Source: Bacteroidales bacterium M8 (lineage in GTDB: Bacteria; Bacteroidota; Bacteroidia; Bacteroidales; Muribaculaceae). Taken from it: a DNA stretch of 64,000 bases. Below are positions 8,711 to 17,973 of this stretch, piece after piece; position 1 is the stretch's first letter, and each line of letters opens with the position of its first letter. The DNA lies in assembly GCA_001689495.1 (NCBI GenBank), contig LUJS01000025.1, forward strand, positions 1-64,000, given 5' to 3'. The notes below the pieces were generated by a model, which had not been told where the DNA came from, made no database searches, and saw only the letters and a program-made list of their open reading frames with translations. A program made the translations under genes and the position numbers.

Positions 8711-9871
8711 ATGAAGATAGTCTACTGTACCGACTCCATAAGGTATCTCGGCGGCATACAGCGTGTCACCGTGACCAAGGCCAATGCGCTGGCCAAGATT
8801 CCGGGAAATGAGGTATGGATCGTCGTCACTGACAATAAAGGTGGCGAGTTGATCACCGAGCCGTCCAAGGAGGTACACGTCGTGAACCTCGAAGTAGACT
8901 ATTATGCCGATGACTATAAGTCCAAGTTCCATGTACTTAAAGGCATCTTCATCAAGCGTCGCCTGCACAGAAAACGGCTCGCGGAATTGCTCGGGCGGAT
9001 CAAGCCGGATGTGATAATAGCAACCGGAACCTCTGAGAAGTATTTTGTCCCGTCCGTAGCTCGTGGCGCAGCCACCATACGCGAGATTCATTTCAACACC
9101 GGCTACCGAAAGGATCAGGCTCGCAGATCGGGCTCGGTTTTCGACGGTTTGTCGGCAAGAATAGCCGATTTCATCGACTATCGTTTGAGCATTAAATCGT
9201 ATGACCGTATTGCTCTTTTGACCGAGGAGGACTTGGAAGATAACTGGGCGGACTATGGCAAGGCCGTCGTCATGCCAAACCCTCTGACATTCAAGGCCAA
9301 TTCAATCGCGGCCCTGAATGACAGGGAGATAATCGCAACCGGCAGAATCACCGGGCAAAAAGGTTTCACGACTCTGTTGAGAATCGCCCGCAAGGTCTTC
9401 GACAGACATCCCGACTGGCACCTTACCATATATGGCGAAGGTGATGAACGCACGAAACTCGAAGAGCTTCTGGGGACACTGAAACTCACTGAGCATGTGG
9501 CATTACCCGGAGCCGTATCCGACATTCCGAGCAGACTGCGCGGCAGCTCGATATTTGTATTATCATCTCATTTCGAGGGATTTCCGCTCTCGCTGATAGA
9601 GGCTATGGAGGCCGGAGTACCGCCGGTATCGTTCGCCTGCAAGACCGGTCCCCGGGACATCATCACGGATGGCGTGAACGGCTTTCTCGTGTCACCCGGA
9701 GATGTCGACGGCATGGCCGACAAAATATGCAAGCTGATCGAGGATACCGAGTTGCGAAAGAGAATGGGAGCCGAAGCACACCGCAGGGCACAGGATTTCT
9801 CCATCGAAAACATTACCGACCACTGGATGCGACTGTTTGAGGAAGCTATAAACGATAAGAGACAGAACTGA
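8711..9871 (+). CDS. GT4-family glycosyltransferase
   Basis: 386 residues with the GT-B fold of family GT4. The N-terminal Rossmann domain has a glycine loop (SIRYLGGIQRV). The C-terminal donor domain shows ATGRITGQKGF and the EX7E motif SSHFEGFPLSLIEAMEAG. It is predicted to add a sugar from a nucleotide donor to a lipid-linked oligosaccharide at the cytoplasmic face of the inner membrane; donor and linkage are unknown. The gene is visibly AT-richer and uses more varied codons than wza and wzc, which is common for exchangeable capsule genes. The next gene starts six bases after its stop. Confidence 0.88.
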   Translation: MKIVYCTDSIRYLGGIQRVTVTKANALAKIPGNEVWIVVTDNKGGELITEPSKEVHVVNLEVDYYADDYKSKFHVLKGIFIKRRLHRKRLAELLGRIKPDVIIATGTSEKYFVPSVARGAATIREIHFNTGYRKDQARRSGSVFDGLSARIADFIDYRLSIKSYDRIALLTEEDLEDNWADYGKAVVMPNPLTFKANSIAALNDREIIATGRITGQKGFTTLLRIARKVFDRHPDWHLTIYGEGDERTKLEELLGTLKLTEHVALPGAVSDIPSRLRGSSIFVLSSHFEGFPLSLIEAMEAGVPPVSFACKTGPRDIITDGVNGFLVSPGDVDGMADKICKLIEDTELRKRMGAEAHRRAQDFSIENITDHWMRLFEEAINDKRQN

Positions 9872-9876
9872 AAAAA

Positions 9877-11079
9877 ATGCGACCGCGTGTATTCATAGCC
9901 ATGCACTATCTTGAGCTCGGAGGCGCCGAGTCGGCCCTTATCGGCCTGCTTGACGCATGGGACTATGACCGCGCGGACATAGACCTGTTTCTATATGCCC
10001 ACCGTGGCGAACTGATGCGGTACATACCCGCACGAGTCAATCTGCTGCCCGAGAACAAGCACTATGCCGCCATTGAGTCGCCAATCAAAGACGCCATGCG
10101 CAATGGATGCTTCGGCGTTGCCATGGGTCGTCTGCTTGCCCGCGGCAGCCACGCGCGATTCACAAGACGTCACCGGCCTGAAAACGACGGCTCGATCTTC
10201 GCTCACATCGGCAAGGCGGTGACACCGTTTTTGCCACGGATGGCGACCGGAGTATATGATCTGGCCATCTCGTTCCTGACACCGCATTTTCAGGTACTTT
10301 CGCGGGTCGATGCCCGCCGCAAGTTATGCTGGATACACACGGACTATTCGGTGGTCAGCCCTGACATCGAACTCGAGACACCTATGTGGGGCGCGTTCGA
10401 TTCCATCATATCCATATCTCCCGATGTCACCCGCAGTTTCCTGAAACCATTCCCCGGGCTCAAGGACAAGATCGTAGAGATCGAAAACATCATGCCGGTC
10501 GGCCTGATCAGGTCTCGCGCCACCGAGCCCCTGCCCGCCGGAACTTATTCAGAGAAGACATTCGACATGCTTTCGATAGGGCGCTTCTCCCATCAAAAAA
10601 ATTTCGACAACGTACCGTCCATACTCCGCCGGACAATAGAGGTTACAGGACGCGATGACTTGCGCTGGCACCTTATAGGCTACGGGCAAGACGAAACAAT
10701 AATACGCGAGGCCATAGCCCGCGAAGGCATGGAGGGGCGTGTCATAATCCACGGCAAGAAGGAGAATCCCTATCCCTATATAGCCGGATGTGACCTGTAC
10801 GTGCAGCCCTCGAGATATGAGGGCAAATCAGTATGCGTGCGCGAGGCTCAGGCCCTCGGGCGTCCGGTGGTAATAGCCGACTATGCCACAGCCCCCTCGC
10901 AGGTCATCGACGGAACTGACGGCGTGATATTGCCGCTGGACAATGAAAAATTCGCACAAGGCCTATCGCGGGTCATGGCTGACAAGGCACTCAGACAGCA
11001 CCTTGTCGATGGCTGTAAGGCTCGCGACTATTCCAACCGCTCGGAAATCGAAAAAATCTATTCCCTCATCCCACAATGA
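9877..11079 (+). CDS. GT4-family glycosyltransferase
   Basis: 400 residues, GT-B fold. The N-terminus FIAMHYLELGGAESALIGLL carries the glycine loop. The C-terminal domain has SIGRFSHQKNFDN and the acidic pair in PSRYEGKSVCVREAQALG, a variant of EX7E. It is a capsule glycosyltransferase of unknown specificity. The stop codon overlaps the next start (ATGA), indicating translational coupling. The start is the ATG at 9877, preceded by an A-rich stretch. Confidence 0.87.
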   Translation: MRPRVFIAMHYLELGGAESALIGLLDAWDYDRADIDLFLYAHRGELMRYIPARVNLLPENKHYAAIESPIKDAMRNGCFGVAMGRLLARGSHARFTRRHRPENDGSIFAHIGKAVTPFLPRMATGVYDLAISFLTPHFQVLSRVDARRKLCWIHTDYSVVSPDIELETPMWGAFDSIISISPDVTRSFLKPFPGLKDKIVEIENIMPVGLIRSRATEPLPAGTYSEKTFDMLSIGRFSHQKNFDNVPSILRRTIEVTGRDDLRWHLIGYGQDETIIREAIAREGMEGRVIIHGKKENPYPYIAGCDLYVQPSRYEGKSVCVREAQALGRPVVIADYATAPSQVIDGTDGVILPLDNEKFAQGLSRVMADKALRQHLVDGCKARDYSNRSEIEKIYSLIPQ

Positions 11080-11807
11080 TACCCCGGACAATACATTACT
11101 GCTGGTTTGGCGGCAAACCCCTTCCCGAAAGCGCGCGTAAATGCCTGCGTTCTTGGCAGCGATGGCTACCCGATTGCGAGATTCAGCGTTGGGATGAGAG
11201 CAATTACGATGTCAACGCCATCCCGTACACCCGTCAGGCCGCCGAGAGGGGTAAATGGGCTTTTGTCAGCGACTATGCCAGATTCGACATCCTTCACCGC
11301 CACGGCGGCATATATTTCGACACGGATGTCGAGGTGATAGCACCGTTTGACGACATACTCGCGGCCGGACCTTTCATGGGCTGGGAGAAAAGCCATGTGG
11401 GTGTCGGCGTTGCTCCGGGCCTCGGATTAGGAGCCGAAGTCGGAATGCCGCTATATGCCGAGATGCTTGAACACTATTCATCGACACCATTTGTCGACGC
11501 CGACGGCAAGCAGATACCCGGAACTATAGTACGCCACACCACCGAGGTGTTGAAGAAACATGGTCTCATGCTCTCGAACACGCTACAGACCGTTGCCGGC
11601 GTTACCATATACCCCTCGGAATTCTTCAATCCGCTCGATGATGCCACCGGCGTCCTCACGATAACCCCCAACACGCGCAGCATACACAGGTTCGACAAGA
11701 CATGGTGCGACAATTACGGCCCGACGCGAATCCGCGTCATGCGGGCCCTGCACAGATGGCTCGGGCCTGACTTTTTTGCTCCGTTGCGCAAAATCATCGG
11801 CAGATGA
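11076..11807 (+). CDS. GT32-type capsular glycosyltransferase
   Basis: 243 residues resembling family GT32 (the OCH1/mannosyltransferase-like group with a Gly-rich sugar-binding region). Diagnostic features are IPRTIHYCWFGGKPLPE at the N-terminus and the metal-binding DXD in GGIYFDTDVEVI, preceded by SDYARFDILHRHGG. Predicted cytoplasmic and membrane-associated. It overlaps both neighbours by four bases (ATGA), so it is translationally coupled. The transferred sugar cannot be deduced. Confidence 0.87.
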   Translation: MIPRTIHYCWFGGKPLPESARKCLRSWQRWLPDCEIQRWDESNYDVNAIPYTRQAAERGKWAFVSDYARFDILHRHGGIYFDTDVEVIAPFDDILAAGPFMGWEKSHVGVGVAPGLGLGAEVGMPLYAEMLEHYSSTPFVDADGKQIPGTIVRHTTEVLKKHGLMLSNTLQTVAGVTIYPSEFFNPLDDATGVLTITPNTRSIHRFDKTWCDNYGPTRIRVMRALHRWLGPDFFAPLRKIIGR

Positions 11808-12928
11808 TACATTTACCACCGATAACATATACTGCGTTTCTCTCCATCGTGCTGATTCTGGTGGCGCTGAAAAGCACGTGGCTTGTCGTCATGGGAACTG
11901 ACAGGCTAACGCGCCCTATCGAAGAGAAAGGCGAATTCATTTCGCCGCTAATCCTGTCGGTATTGCTTGCAGTGTGGATGGGTGCTCGGCCTTTCACAGG
12001 CTATGGAGACACAATGACATATCACCTCAGCTACCTACAGGCCGGCGAGTCAGGCGCAATGGAAATAATGGTCGATACCGGTACCGAATGGGTCTGGGGA
12101 CTGCTTACCATTGTCTGCCATGCGTTCGATCTCGATACCAACGGATACTTCACAGTCATAGCCCTCCTGTATGTCCTGTCTGCGACATGGGCCATGAAAA
12201 AATTCGTGCCGACGGCACCATATCTCGGATTCCTGTTTCTGGTATCGTCGCTCTTCTTCCTGAATTTCGGTCTCAACGGCCTGCGCAACGGCCTTGCCTG
12301 CCATTTCATACTTCTTGCCATGGCGTTCTATATGGACGACAAGCGAATCATAGCCGGAATCATAGCCTTTATCGCGCTTGGCACACACCGTTCGGTCATG
12401 CTCCCAATAGCCTCCATGATAGCCGCCGTCACCGTGCTGCGAAATTCCAAGCATGCCTTTTACATTTGGCTGGCATCCATACCGCTGTCTCTTGTTTCAG
12501 GCACCTTTTTCATGAGCTGGCTATCCGGGCTCAACATTGACGACCGAATATCGGCATACGCCGAAGGACACGGTCACGGCTATCTGTTCAGTTCGTTAGG
12601 TTTCCGTTGGGACTTCATTGCCTATAGCTCCATGCCCATAGCACTATACTGGTTCGTATGTCTGAAGAAGCGCCTCAGAGACGGATGGTTCAACACCATC
12701 GCCACGACTTACATGCTGGCAAACGCCGTATGGGTGTTGTTGATACGTATGGAATACTCCAACCGTTTCGCCTATCTGTCTTGGTTTCTCATACCGGTCA
12801 TGGTCGTATATCCGTTCTGCAACATGAAGGCTTGGGGACGCTCGCAAGACCTCATGGCCGGTCTCACGCTTCTTTTCTACTGCCTGTTCACCGTATTCAT
12901 GCAGCTTGTATTCTGGGATGTCAAATAG
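11804..12928 (+). CDS. EpsG-family polysaccharide polymerase, integral membrane protein
   Basis: 374 residues with about ten hydrophobic helices. It resembles EpsG/Wzy-like polymerases: a loop after the second helix carries GARPFTGYGDTMTYH, and a later segment reads NFGLNGLRNGLA, the arginine-asparagine motif typical of EpsG. Its expected role is joining repeat units on the periplasmic side before export by Wza/Wzc. It is the only polymerase candidate in the locus. No flippase lies in the locus itself; the nearest is at 30629. The ATG overlaps the previous stop. Confidence 0.82.
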   Translation: MIHLPPITYTAFLSIVLILVALKSTWLVVMGTDRLTRPIEEKGEFISPLILSVLLAVWMGARPFTGYGDTMTYHLSYLQAGESGAMEIMVDTGTEWVWGLLTIVCHAFDLDTNGYFTVIALLYVLSATWAMKKFVPTAPYLGFLFLVSSLFFLNFGLNGLRNGLACHFILLAMAFYMDDKRIIAGIIAFIALGTHRSVMLPIASMIAAVTVLRNSKHAFYIWLASIPLSLVSGTFFMSWLSGLNIDDRISAYAEGHGHGYLFSSLGFRWDFIAYSSMPIALYWFVCLKKRLRDGWFNTIATTYMLANAVWVLLIRMEYSNRFAYLSWFLIPVMVVYPFCNMKAWGRSQDLMAGLTLLFYCLFTVFMQLVFWDVK

Positions 12929-12932
12929 AATC

Positions 12933-13832
12933 ATGTCCGCCACACTCACCGTATTCACCCCCACATACAACCGCGCCCATCTGCTGAGGCGCCTCTACGA
13001 GAGTCTTGTCACACAGACCTCGATGGACTTCGAATGGCTTGTCATAGACGACGGCTCTACGGATTTCACCCGACAGTTGGTCGAGGGATTCATCCGCGAG
13101 GAAAGGATACCTGTCAGATACATATACAAGGAGAACGGCGGCCTGCATACCGGTTACAATGTGGCATACGCCAATATCGACACCGAGCTATGCGTCTGCA
13201 TAGACTCCGACGACTTCATGCCCGAGGAGGCTGTCGAAACCATCATAAGAGTCTGGCGCGAGAAAGGCTCTCGAGACCATGCCGGACTTGTCGGACTGGA
13301 CCTGAGCCTCGAAACCATGCAACCCATAGGCGGACCGTTCCCCGAGGGGCTTGAGGAGGTTTATTTCCCGGACATGCGCATTCGGAATATCCATCCCAAG
13401 GACACCAAGCCGGTCACTCGCACGGATCTGATGAAAAAAGTAGCCCCACAGATCGGGTTCGAGAGCGAAAAGAACTTCAACCCGACATACATGCTTCTGC
13501 AGGTTTCAGACAAAATGCCGATGATATTGACTAACGAGCCATTTTGCATAGTCGAATATCAGGGCGCCGGCGATTCAATGAGTGCGTCGATCTTCAAGCA
13601 GTATCTCGATTCTCCACGGTCATTTGCCAAACTGCGCAGACTTGAAATGACGCTGGACAGAGCCACGCCACTCAGTATAATGAGGTCGGCGATTCACTAC
13701 GTTTCATCCTGCATCATCTCGGGCGACCGTGACTGGCTCAGGAATGCCCCTCGGAAAATTCCGGTATTGATGGCCGCTCCGGCAGGTTGGCTGTTGACGA
13801 AATATATTAGATACAAAGCCGGTAGATGCTGA
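12933..13832 (+). CDS. GT2-family glycosyltransferase
   Basis: About 299 residues, GT-A fold of family GT2. The start SATLTVFTPTYNRAHLL is typical. LVIDDGSTD binds the nucleotide and CIDSDDFM is the metal-binding DXD region. The ATG at 12933 gives the standard GT2 N-terminus; an in-frame ATG at 12918 inside the previous gene would add five residues. It overlaps the next gene by seven bases. The sugar donor is unknown. Confidence 0.87.
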   Translation: MSATLTVFTPTYNRAHLLRRLYESLVTQTSMDFEWLVIDDGSTDFTRQLVEGFIREERIPVRYIYKENGGLHTGYNVAYANIDTELCVCIDSDDFMPEEAVETIIRVWREKGSRDHAGLVGLDLSLETMQPIGGPFPEGLEEVYFPDMRIRNIHPKDTKPVTRTDLMKKVAPQIGFESEKNFNPTYMLLQVSDKMPMILTNEPFCIVEYQGAGDSMSASIFKQYLDSPRSFAKLRRLEMTLDRATPLSIMRSAIHYVSSCIISGDRDWLRNAPRKIPVLMAAPAGWLLTKYIRYKAGRC

Positions 13833-14788
13833 CCTATTCCGTCGCCATAAGGACCCTCGCCACTCACAAGGACACGCTTCGCAAGGTAATCACGAGTGTG
13901 TTCGACCAGACCGTCGTGCCTGAAAAAGTGATTGTATATTTGGGCGAAGGCCATGAGGCACCCGATTTCAGGGTCGCTACGGAATGTTATGTCACGGTTC
14001 CCAAAGGGATGTTTCGACAGAGAGCCTTAGAGTATTCGGAGATAACTTCCGATTGCATCCTGATGCTCGACGACGACATACTCATGCATCCCGACACTGT
14101 CGCAAGATTGCTGCAGGGCATCGAATCCGGGGGATATGACCTTCTGGGCGTCGATGTTCACCGTAACCATCTGTTTCCGGCTTCGATGAAGTTGAGGATC
14201 GCTCTGGCAAATCTGGTCTTCCCACATCAGCGAATCAGACGCGGCTTCATGATACGCCCCGACGGGTCATTCTCGTATCCCTTGCGCCCGGACAAGGCCA
14301 TATTGCCGTCAGACACATGCGCCGGATCGTTGATGATGTGGCGCAGTGATAGTTTCAGGCGGCTTCACATCAATGATGAGACATGGCTTGAAGATATTGG
14401 ATTCCCCTATGCCGAAGATGCCGTGATGAGCTACAAGGCGGTTGCCAACGGCATGAAGGTCGGGGTGGATTTCGGTGCCGACGTCACCAATCTCGACTGC
14501 AGGTCGGCATCGTCGATATATCACGCCGATCCCAAGAAACACTATATTCGCTCAAAAGCCATGGCCATGGCATGGTGGCGCATGAACTATCGCCCGGACG
14601 GGCATGCCTCATCGGTCAAGGCCCTCGCATTCGGTCTGTTCAAGGCCTTATGGCTATCCGGCGTCACGGTCGGTCTCTCTGCCGCCACGCTGTCGCCCTC
14701 TCCATTCACGTCGACACTCCGCGGAATACGCGATGGCCTGAGAGAAGCCTGCAAGCTCGACTCAAGGCCTTATATCTTCAAGAATTAA
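13826..14788 (+). CDS. GT2-family glycosyltransferase
   Basis: 320 residues, GT-A fold. The N-terminus YSVAIRTLATHKDTLRKVI leads into a Rossmann-like domain, with the metal site CILMLDDDILMHPD. A later SDTCAGSLMMWRSD segment and LEDIGFPYAEDAVM supply the acceptor-side acidic residues usual in GT2. A mildly hydrophobic stretch near the C-terminus (LAFGLFKALWLSGVTVGL) may touch the membrane. The stop codon overlaps the next start as TAATG. Confidence 0.85.
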   Translation: MLTYSVAIRTLATHKDTLRKVITSVFDQTVVPEKVIVYLGEGHEAPDFRVATECYVTVPKGMFRQRALEYSEITSDCILMLDDDILMHPDTVARLLQGIESGGYDLLGVDVHRNHLFPASMKLRIALANLVFPHQRIRRGFMIRPDGSFSYPLRPDKAILPSDTCAGSLMMWRSDSFRRLHINDETWLEDIGFPYAEDAVMSYKAVANGMKVGVDFGADVTNLDCRSASSIYHADPKKHYIRSKAMAMAWWRMNYRPDGHASSVKALAFGLFKALWLSGVTVGLSAATLSPSPFTSTLRGIRDGLREACKLDSRPYIFKN

Positions 14789-15867
14789 TGCTGCTCCACG
14801 TCATCACGTCCATGCTCACCGGAGGCGCCGAGAAACTCGTCTCCGAACTGTTGCCTCGGTTCAAGGTGGCGGGCATTGATTGTGGCCTTGCCCTGCTCGA
14901 CGCTGAGCCTACGCCATTCCTGCAGGTCATCGAGGATGCCGGCATAGAGATATTTGCCCTCGGGCACCGACGCGGCAGCATGTACGACCCACGCGCCATA
15001 GCGCGACTGCGACCACTGATGGCAAGGGCCTCGATAGTACATACCCACAATACCTCGCCGCAATTCTTTGCGGCCGCGGCTTGGCGCAAGGGAGGACCGA
15101 AAATGGTGACGACAGAACACAGCACCAACAACAGGCGTCGACGCATCCCGGGATTCAAGGCCTTGGACAGGGCAATGTATTCGCGTTATGACTCCATCGT
15201 ATGCTGCAGTCAACCCGTGCACGACACACTCACCGCCTATCTTGGCAAGACCATGCCGGCAGAGCATATCACGGTCATAAACAACGGCGTCAACCTCGCG
15301 CCCTATCTCGCCATCACTCCGCGAAAGCCTGCCGAAACGACGGAAATACTGATGGTGAGCGCGTTCCGGCCCGAAAAGGATCATCTCACGGCCATGCGCG
15401 CATTGGCCTTGCTGCCCGATTGTTTCAGGCTTACATTCGCAGGGGACGGGGCCCTGAGACAACAGACGATGCAGGAGGCCGAGAGGATGGGACTCGCGGG
15501 GCGTGTCACGTTCACTGGCAATGTGGCCGACGTCCCGGCGCTGTATCGCAAGGCCGACATATCGCTGCTCAGCACCAGCCACGAGGGCATGAGCCTGTCT
15601 ATAATCGAGGCCATGGCATCGGGCGTGCCCCTTGTCGCCTCGGATGTAGACGGCGTGCGGGGCAATGTGGGCGACGGGGCCATTCTGGTGCCGGGAGCCG
15701 ATGCCAAGGCGCTCGCCGACACCCTCTCGATGCTGGCCCGGTCGGAGAGCCTGCGGACAGAGACCGGACGGCGCGGTCGCGAAAACGCCCTGAAATACGA
15801 CATTGAAAACACGACACAAAAATACATCACACTTTACAACACTTTACACTCTACAACTTACAGATGA
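14788..15867 (+). CDS. GT4-family glycosyltransferase
   Basis: 359 residues, GT-B fold. LLHVITSMLTGGAEKLVSEL is the typical N-terminal glycine loop. The donor domain shows MVSAFRPEKDH and the EX7E motif STSHEGMSLSIIEAMASG. The ATG at 14788 overlaps the previous stop and gives the expected N-terminus; an upstream in-frame extension back to 14572 would lie inside the previous gene and is rejected. The stop overlaps the next start (ATGA). Specificity unknown. Confidence 0.88.
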   Translation: MLLHVITSMLTGGAEKLVSELLPRFKVAGIDCGLALLDAEPTPFLQVIEDAGIEIFALGHRRGSMYDPRAIARLRPLMARASIVHTHNTSPQFFAAAAWRKGGPKMVTTEHSTNNRRRRIPGFKALDRAMYSRYDSIVCCSQPVHDTLTAYLGKTMPAEHITVINNGVNLAPYLAITPRKPAETTEILMVSAFRPEKDHLTAMRALALLPDCFRLTFAGDGALRQQTMQEAERMGLAGRVTFTGNVADVPALYRKADISLLSTSHEGMSLSIIEAMASGVPLVASDVDGVRGNVGDGAILVPGADAKALADTLSMLARSESLRTETGRRGRENALKYDIENTTQKYITLYNTLHSTTYR

Positions 15868-16823
15868 AACCACAGCTTTTAAGACTACTGACGGTGTTTG
15901 CCGTGCTGCTCTCGGCCGTCGGCGTGACAATCGCGCAAGACAAACCACGCTGGGCCATACGCGGCACCGGCGACATCAACGCCAAACGCACCAACGACAC
16001 ATACACGCTGGTCAAGTTCGAGACTTTCGGCCCCGAGCTCGAATCCGTGCGCAGTGACGCCGCCAAGCGACTCCCCGAATATCTGGCGGGCAAATTCGCC
16101 CTCAACGCCGCCGACGCCACCGTGACGGAGGATGTCGTTGACGGAACGGACGCTACATTCAACGGCACCGTGCCCAACAACAGCGAGGGGGACGTCAGGG
16201 TGCAGAAAGACTATACCGTCACCTTCGGCGGCATGCGCCCCGCCACGTTCGGCGCCCGTCTGGTCGACGAGTATGTCAGCTTTGACGAGAATGTCGACGG
16301 CTCGTACGACTATACCCTCTACCAGCTCTATGCCGTGCAGCAGAACAGGGAGACCGCGCCCGACTACGACAGCTTCTCGTACACCCGCTCGTATCGCGGT
16401 CAGGCTCTCGTGCGCTCCATAATCCCCGGACTCGGCCAGTGGTACAAGGGACAGGAAACCAAGGCATACTGCATCTGGGGTGCCGAGGCCGTGTTCGTGG
16501 CAGGCTCCATCTACTTCAACCACCGGTTCCACAACTATCGCAACGACTATCGCGACTGCGTTGCTAACGGCGACGGCATATCGGCGGCAAGCTATCACAG
16601 CAAGTACAAGAGCTGGCGCACCATGCGCAACATCGCCATCGGCGGCGCCGTTGCCACATACGTCTACAACCTGCTCGACGCGGCCATCTCCAAGGGTCCC
16701 CGTCAGGTGGTGGTGAAGAAAAAGAAAGACAACGCCGTGGCCACCGTGTCGTTCGGCCCCTCTCTGGTCTATGACCCCTCGACCGTCATGGCTCCCGCCG
16801 TTGGCATGACGGTGACATTCTAA
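15864..16823 (+). CDS. Exported protein with a DUF5683-like membrane domain
   Basis: 319 residues. A signal peptide (about 1-24, ending VTIAQ) precedes a domain of unknown function (25-175). The C-terminal part begins RSIIPGLGQWYKGQETKAY, the hallmark of the DUF5683-like small membrane domain, and contains two or so hydrophobic helices (YCIWGAEAVFVAGSIYF and IAIGGAVATYVYNLL). It is envelope-located, but its function is unknown. It is notable for being translationally coupled to a glycosyltransferase on one side and 10 bases from another on the other side, so it is probably expressed with the capsule enzymes; a structural or assembly role is an inference. Confidence 0.7.
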   Translation: MKPQLLRLLTVFAVLLSAVGVTIAQDKPRWAIRGTGDINAKRTNDTYTLVKFETFGPELESVRSDAAKRLPEYLAGKFALNAADATVTEDVVDGTDATFNGTVPNNSEGDVRVQKDYTVTFGGMRPATFGARLVDEYVSFDENVDGSYDYTLYQLYAVQQNRETAPDYDSFSYTRSYRGQALVRSIIPGLGQWYKGQETKAYCIWGAEAVFVAGSIYFNHRFHNYRNDYRDCVANGDGISAASYHSKYKSWRTMRNIAIGGAVATYVYNLLDAAISKGPRQVVVKKKKDNAVATVSFGPSLVYDPSTVMAPAVGMTVTF

Positions 16824-16833
16824 AGCAACACAG

Positions 16834-17973
16834 ATGAAACTCATCCGCATGTCCACCGTCGGGCTCTCGCTCGACGTGTTTTGCCGCGGCCTGCTCACCG
16901 AGCTCAAGGCCGAGGGATATGACGTCACTGCCCTCTCGTCGCCCGACGCCGAGCTGGCCCGTCTCGGCGAGCGCGAGGGGGTGCGCACCGTCGGGGTGCG
17001 GATGAGGCGCGACATATCCCCCCTCTCAGACCTTGTGTCTCTCGTACGGCTGATCAGGGTGATGCGCCGCGAGAAACCCGACATCATACACACCCTCACC
17101 CCCAAGGCCGGACTGCTCGGGATGCTTGCGGCATGGATAGCCCGCGTGCCCGTGAGGGTGCACACCTTCACCGGACTCCTCTTCCCCACCGCCACGGGGC
17201 TGAGGCGGCTCCTGCTTATGACCACCGACCGCATCACCTGCATGGCGGCCACGCATATCGTGCCCGAGGGCGAGGGTGTCCGCAACGACCTACTCTCGGC
17301 AGGCATCACCCGAAAGCCCATGCGCGTGCTGGGCCACGGCAACATCCGCGGCATCGACCTCGACCACTACCGTCCCACCGAAAGGATAGAAGCCGAAGCC
17401 CTGAATCTGCGCCGCAGGCTCGGGATAACCCCCAACGCGAGGGTGTTGACGTTTGTGGGACGGTTTGTCAAGGACAAGGGGCTGCGCGAGCTCATCGCGG
17501 CCGTTCGCGGCCTCGACTGCGAGCTGGTGCTGGTCGGAGCCCCCGAAGGGGGACCCAACGACATCCCCGACACGCTGCTGCACTCCTCGTCCCGCATACA
17601 TCTCTCGGGTGAATGGGTCGACGACACCCGCCCGTGGCTGGCGATGGCCGACGCACTTGTTTTCCCCAGCTATCGCGAGGGATTCCCCAACGTGGTGCTC
17701 GAGGCCGGAGCCATGGGCAAGCCCTCGATCGTGACCGACATAAACGGCTCGCGCGAGATAATCGCCGACGGCGTAAACGGACTCGTGGTGCCTCCACGCG
17801 ACGCCGACGCCCTGCGCGGTGCCATAGAGCGTTTTCTGGCCATGCCCACCGCCGAAACGGATCGCATGGGGCGGGCCGCGAGAGAGAATGTCGAGAAAAA
17901 ATTCTCGCAAACCTACGTCCGGGCCTGTCTCAAGGAATATTATCGCGAAATAACATGCTCACCTCACTCTTAG
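16834..17973 (+). CDS. GT4-family glycosyltransferase (CapM/PglA-like)
   Basis: 379 residues, GT-B fold. The early segment RMSTVGLSLDVFCRG, the VHTFTGLLFPT segment and GHGNIRGIDLDHY match the CapM/PglA-like subgroup that usually transfers N-acetyl-hexosamines to undecaprenyl-linked acceptors. The EX7E motif is SYREGFPNVVLEAGAMG. The codon use is GC-rich like the core genes and unlike the 8.7-14.8 kb block. It overlaps the next gene by 19 bases. Confidence 0.88.
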   Translation: MKLIRMSTVGLSLDVFCRGLLTELKAEGYDVTALSSPDAELARLGEREGVRTVGVRMRRDISPLSDLVSLVRLIRVMRREKPDIIHTLTPKAGLLGMLAAWIARVPVRVHTFTGLLFPTATGLRRLLLMTTDRITCMAATHIVPEGEGVRNDLLSAGITRKPMRVLGHGNIRGIDLDHYRPTERIEAEALNLRRRLGITPNARVLTFVGRFVKDKGLRELIAAVRGLDCELVLVGAPEGGPNDIPDTLLHSSSRIHLSGEWVDDTRPWLAMADALVFPSYREGFPNVVLEAGAMGKPSIVTDINGSREIIADGVNGLVVPPRDADALRGAIERFLAMPTAETDRMGRAARENVEKKFSQTYVRACLKEYYREITCSPHS

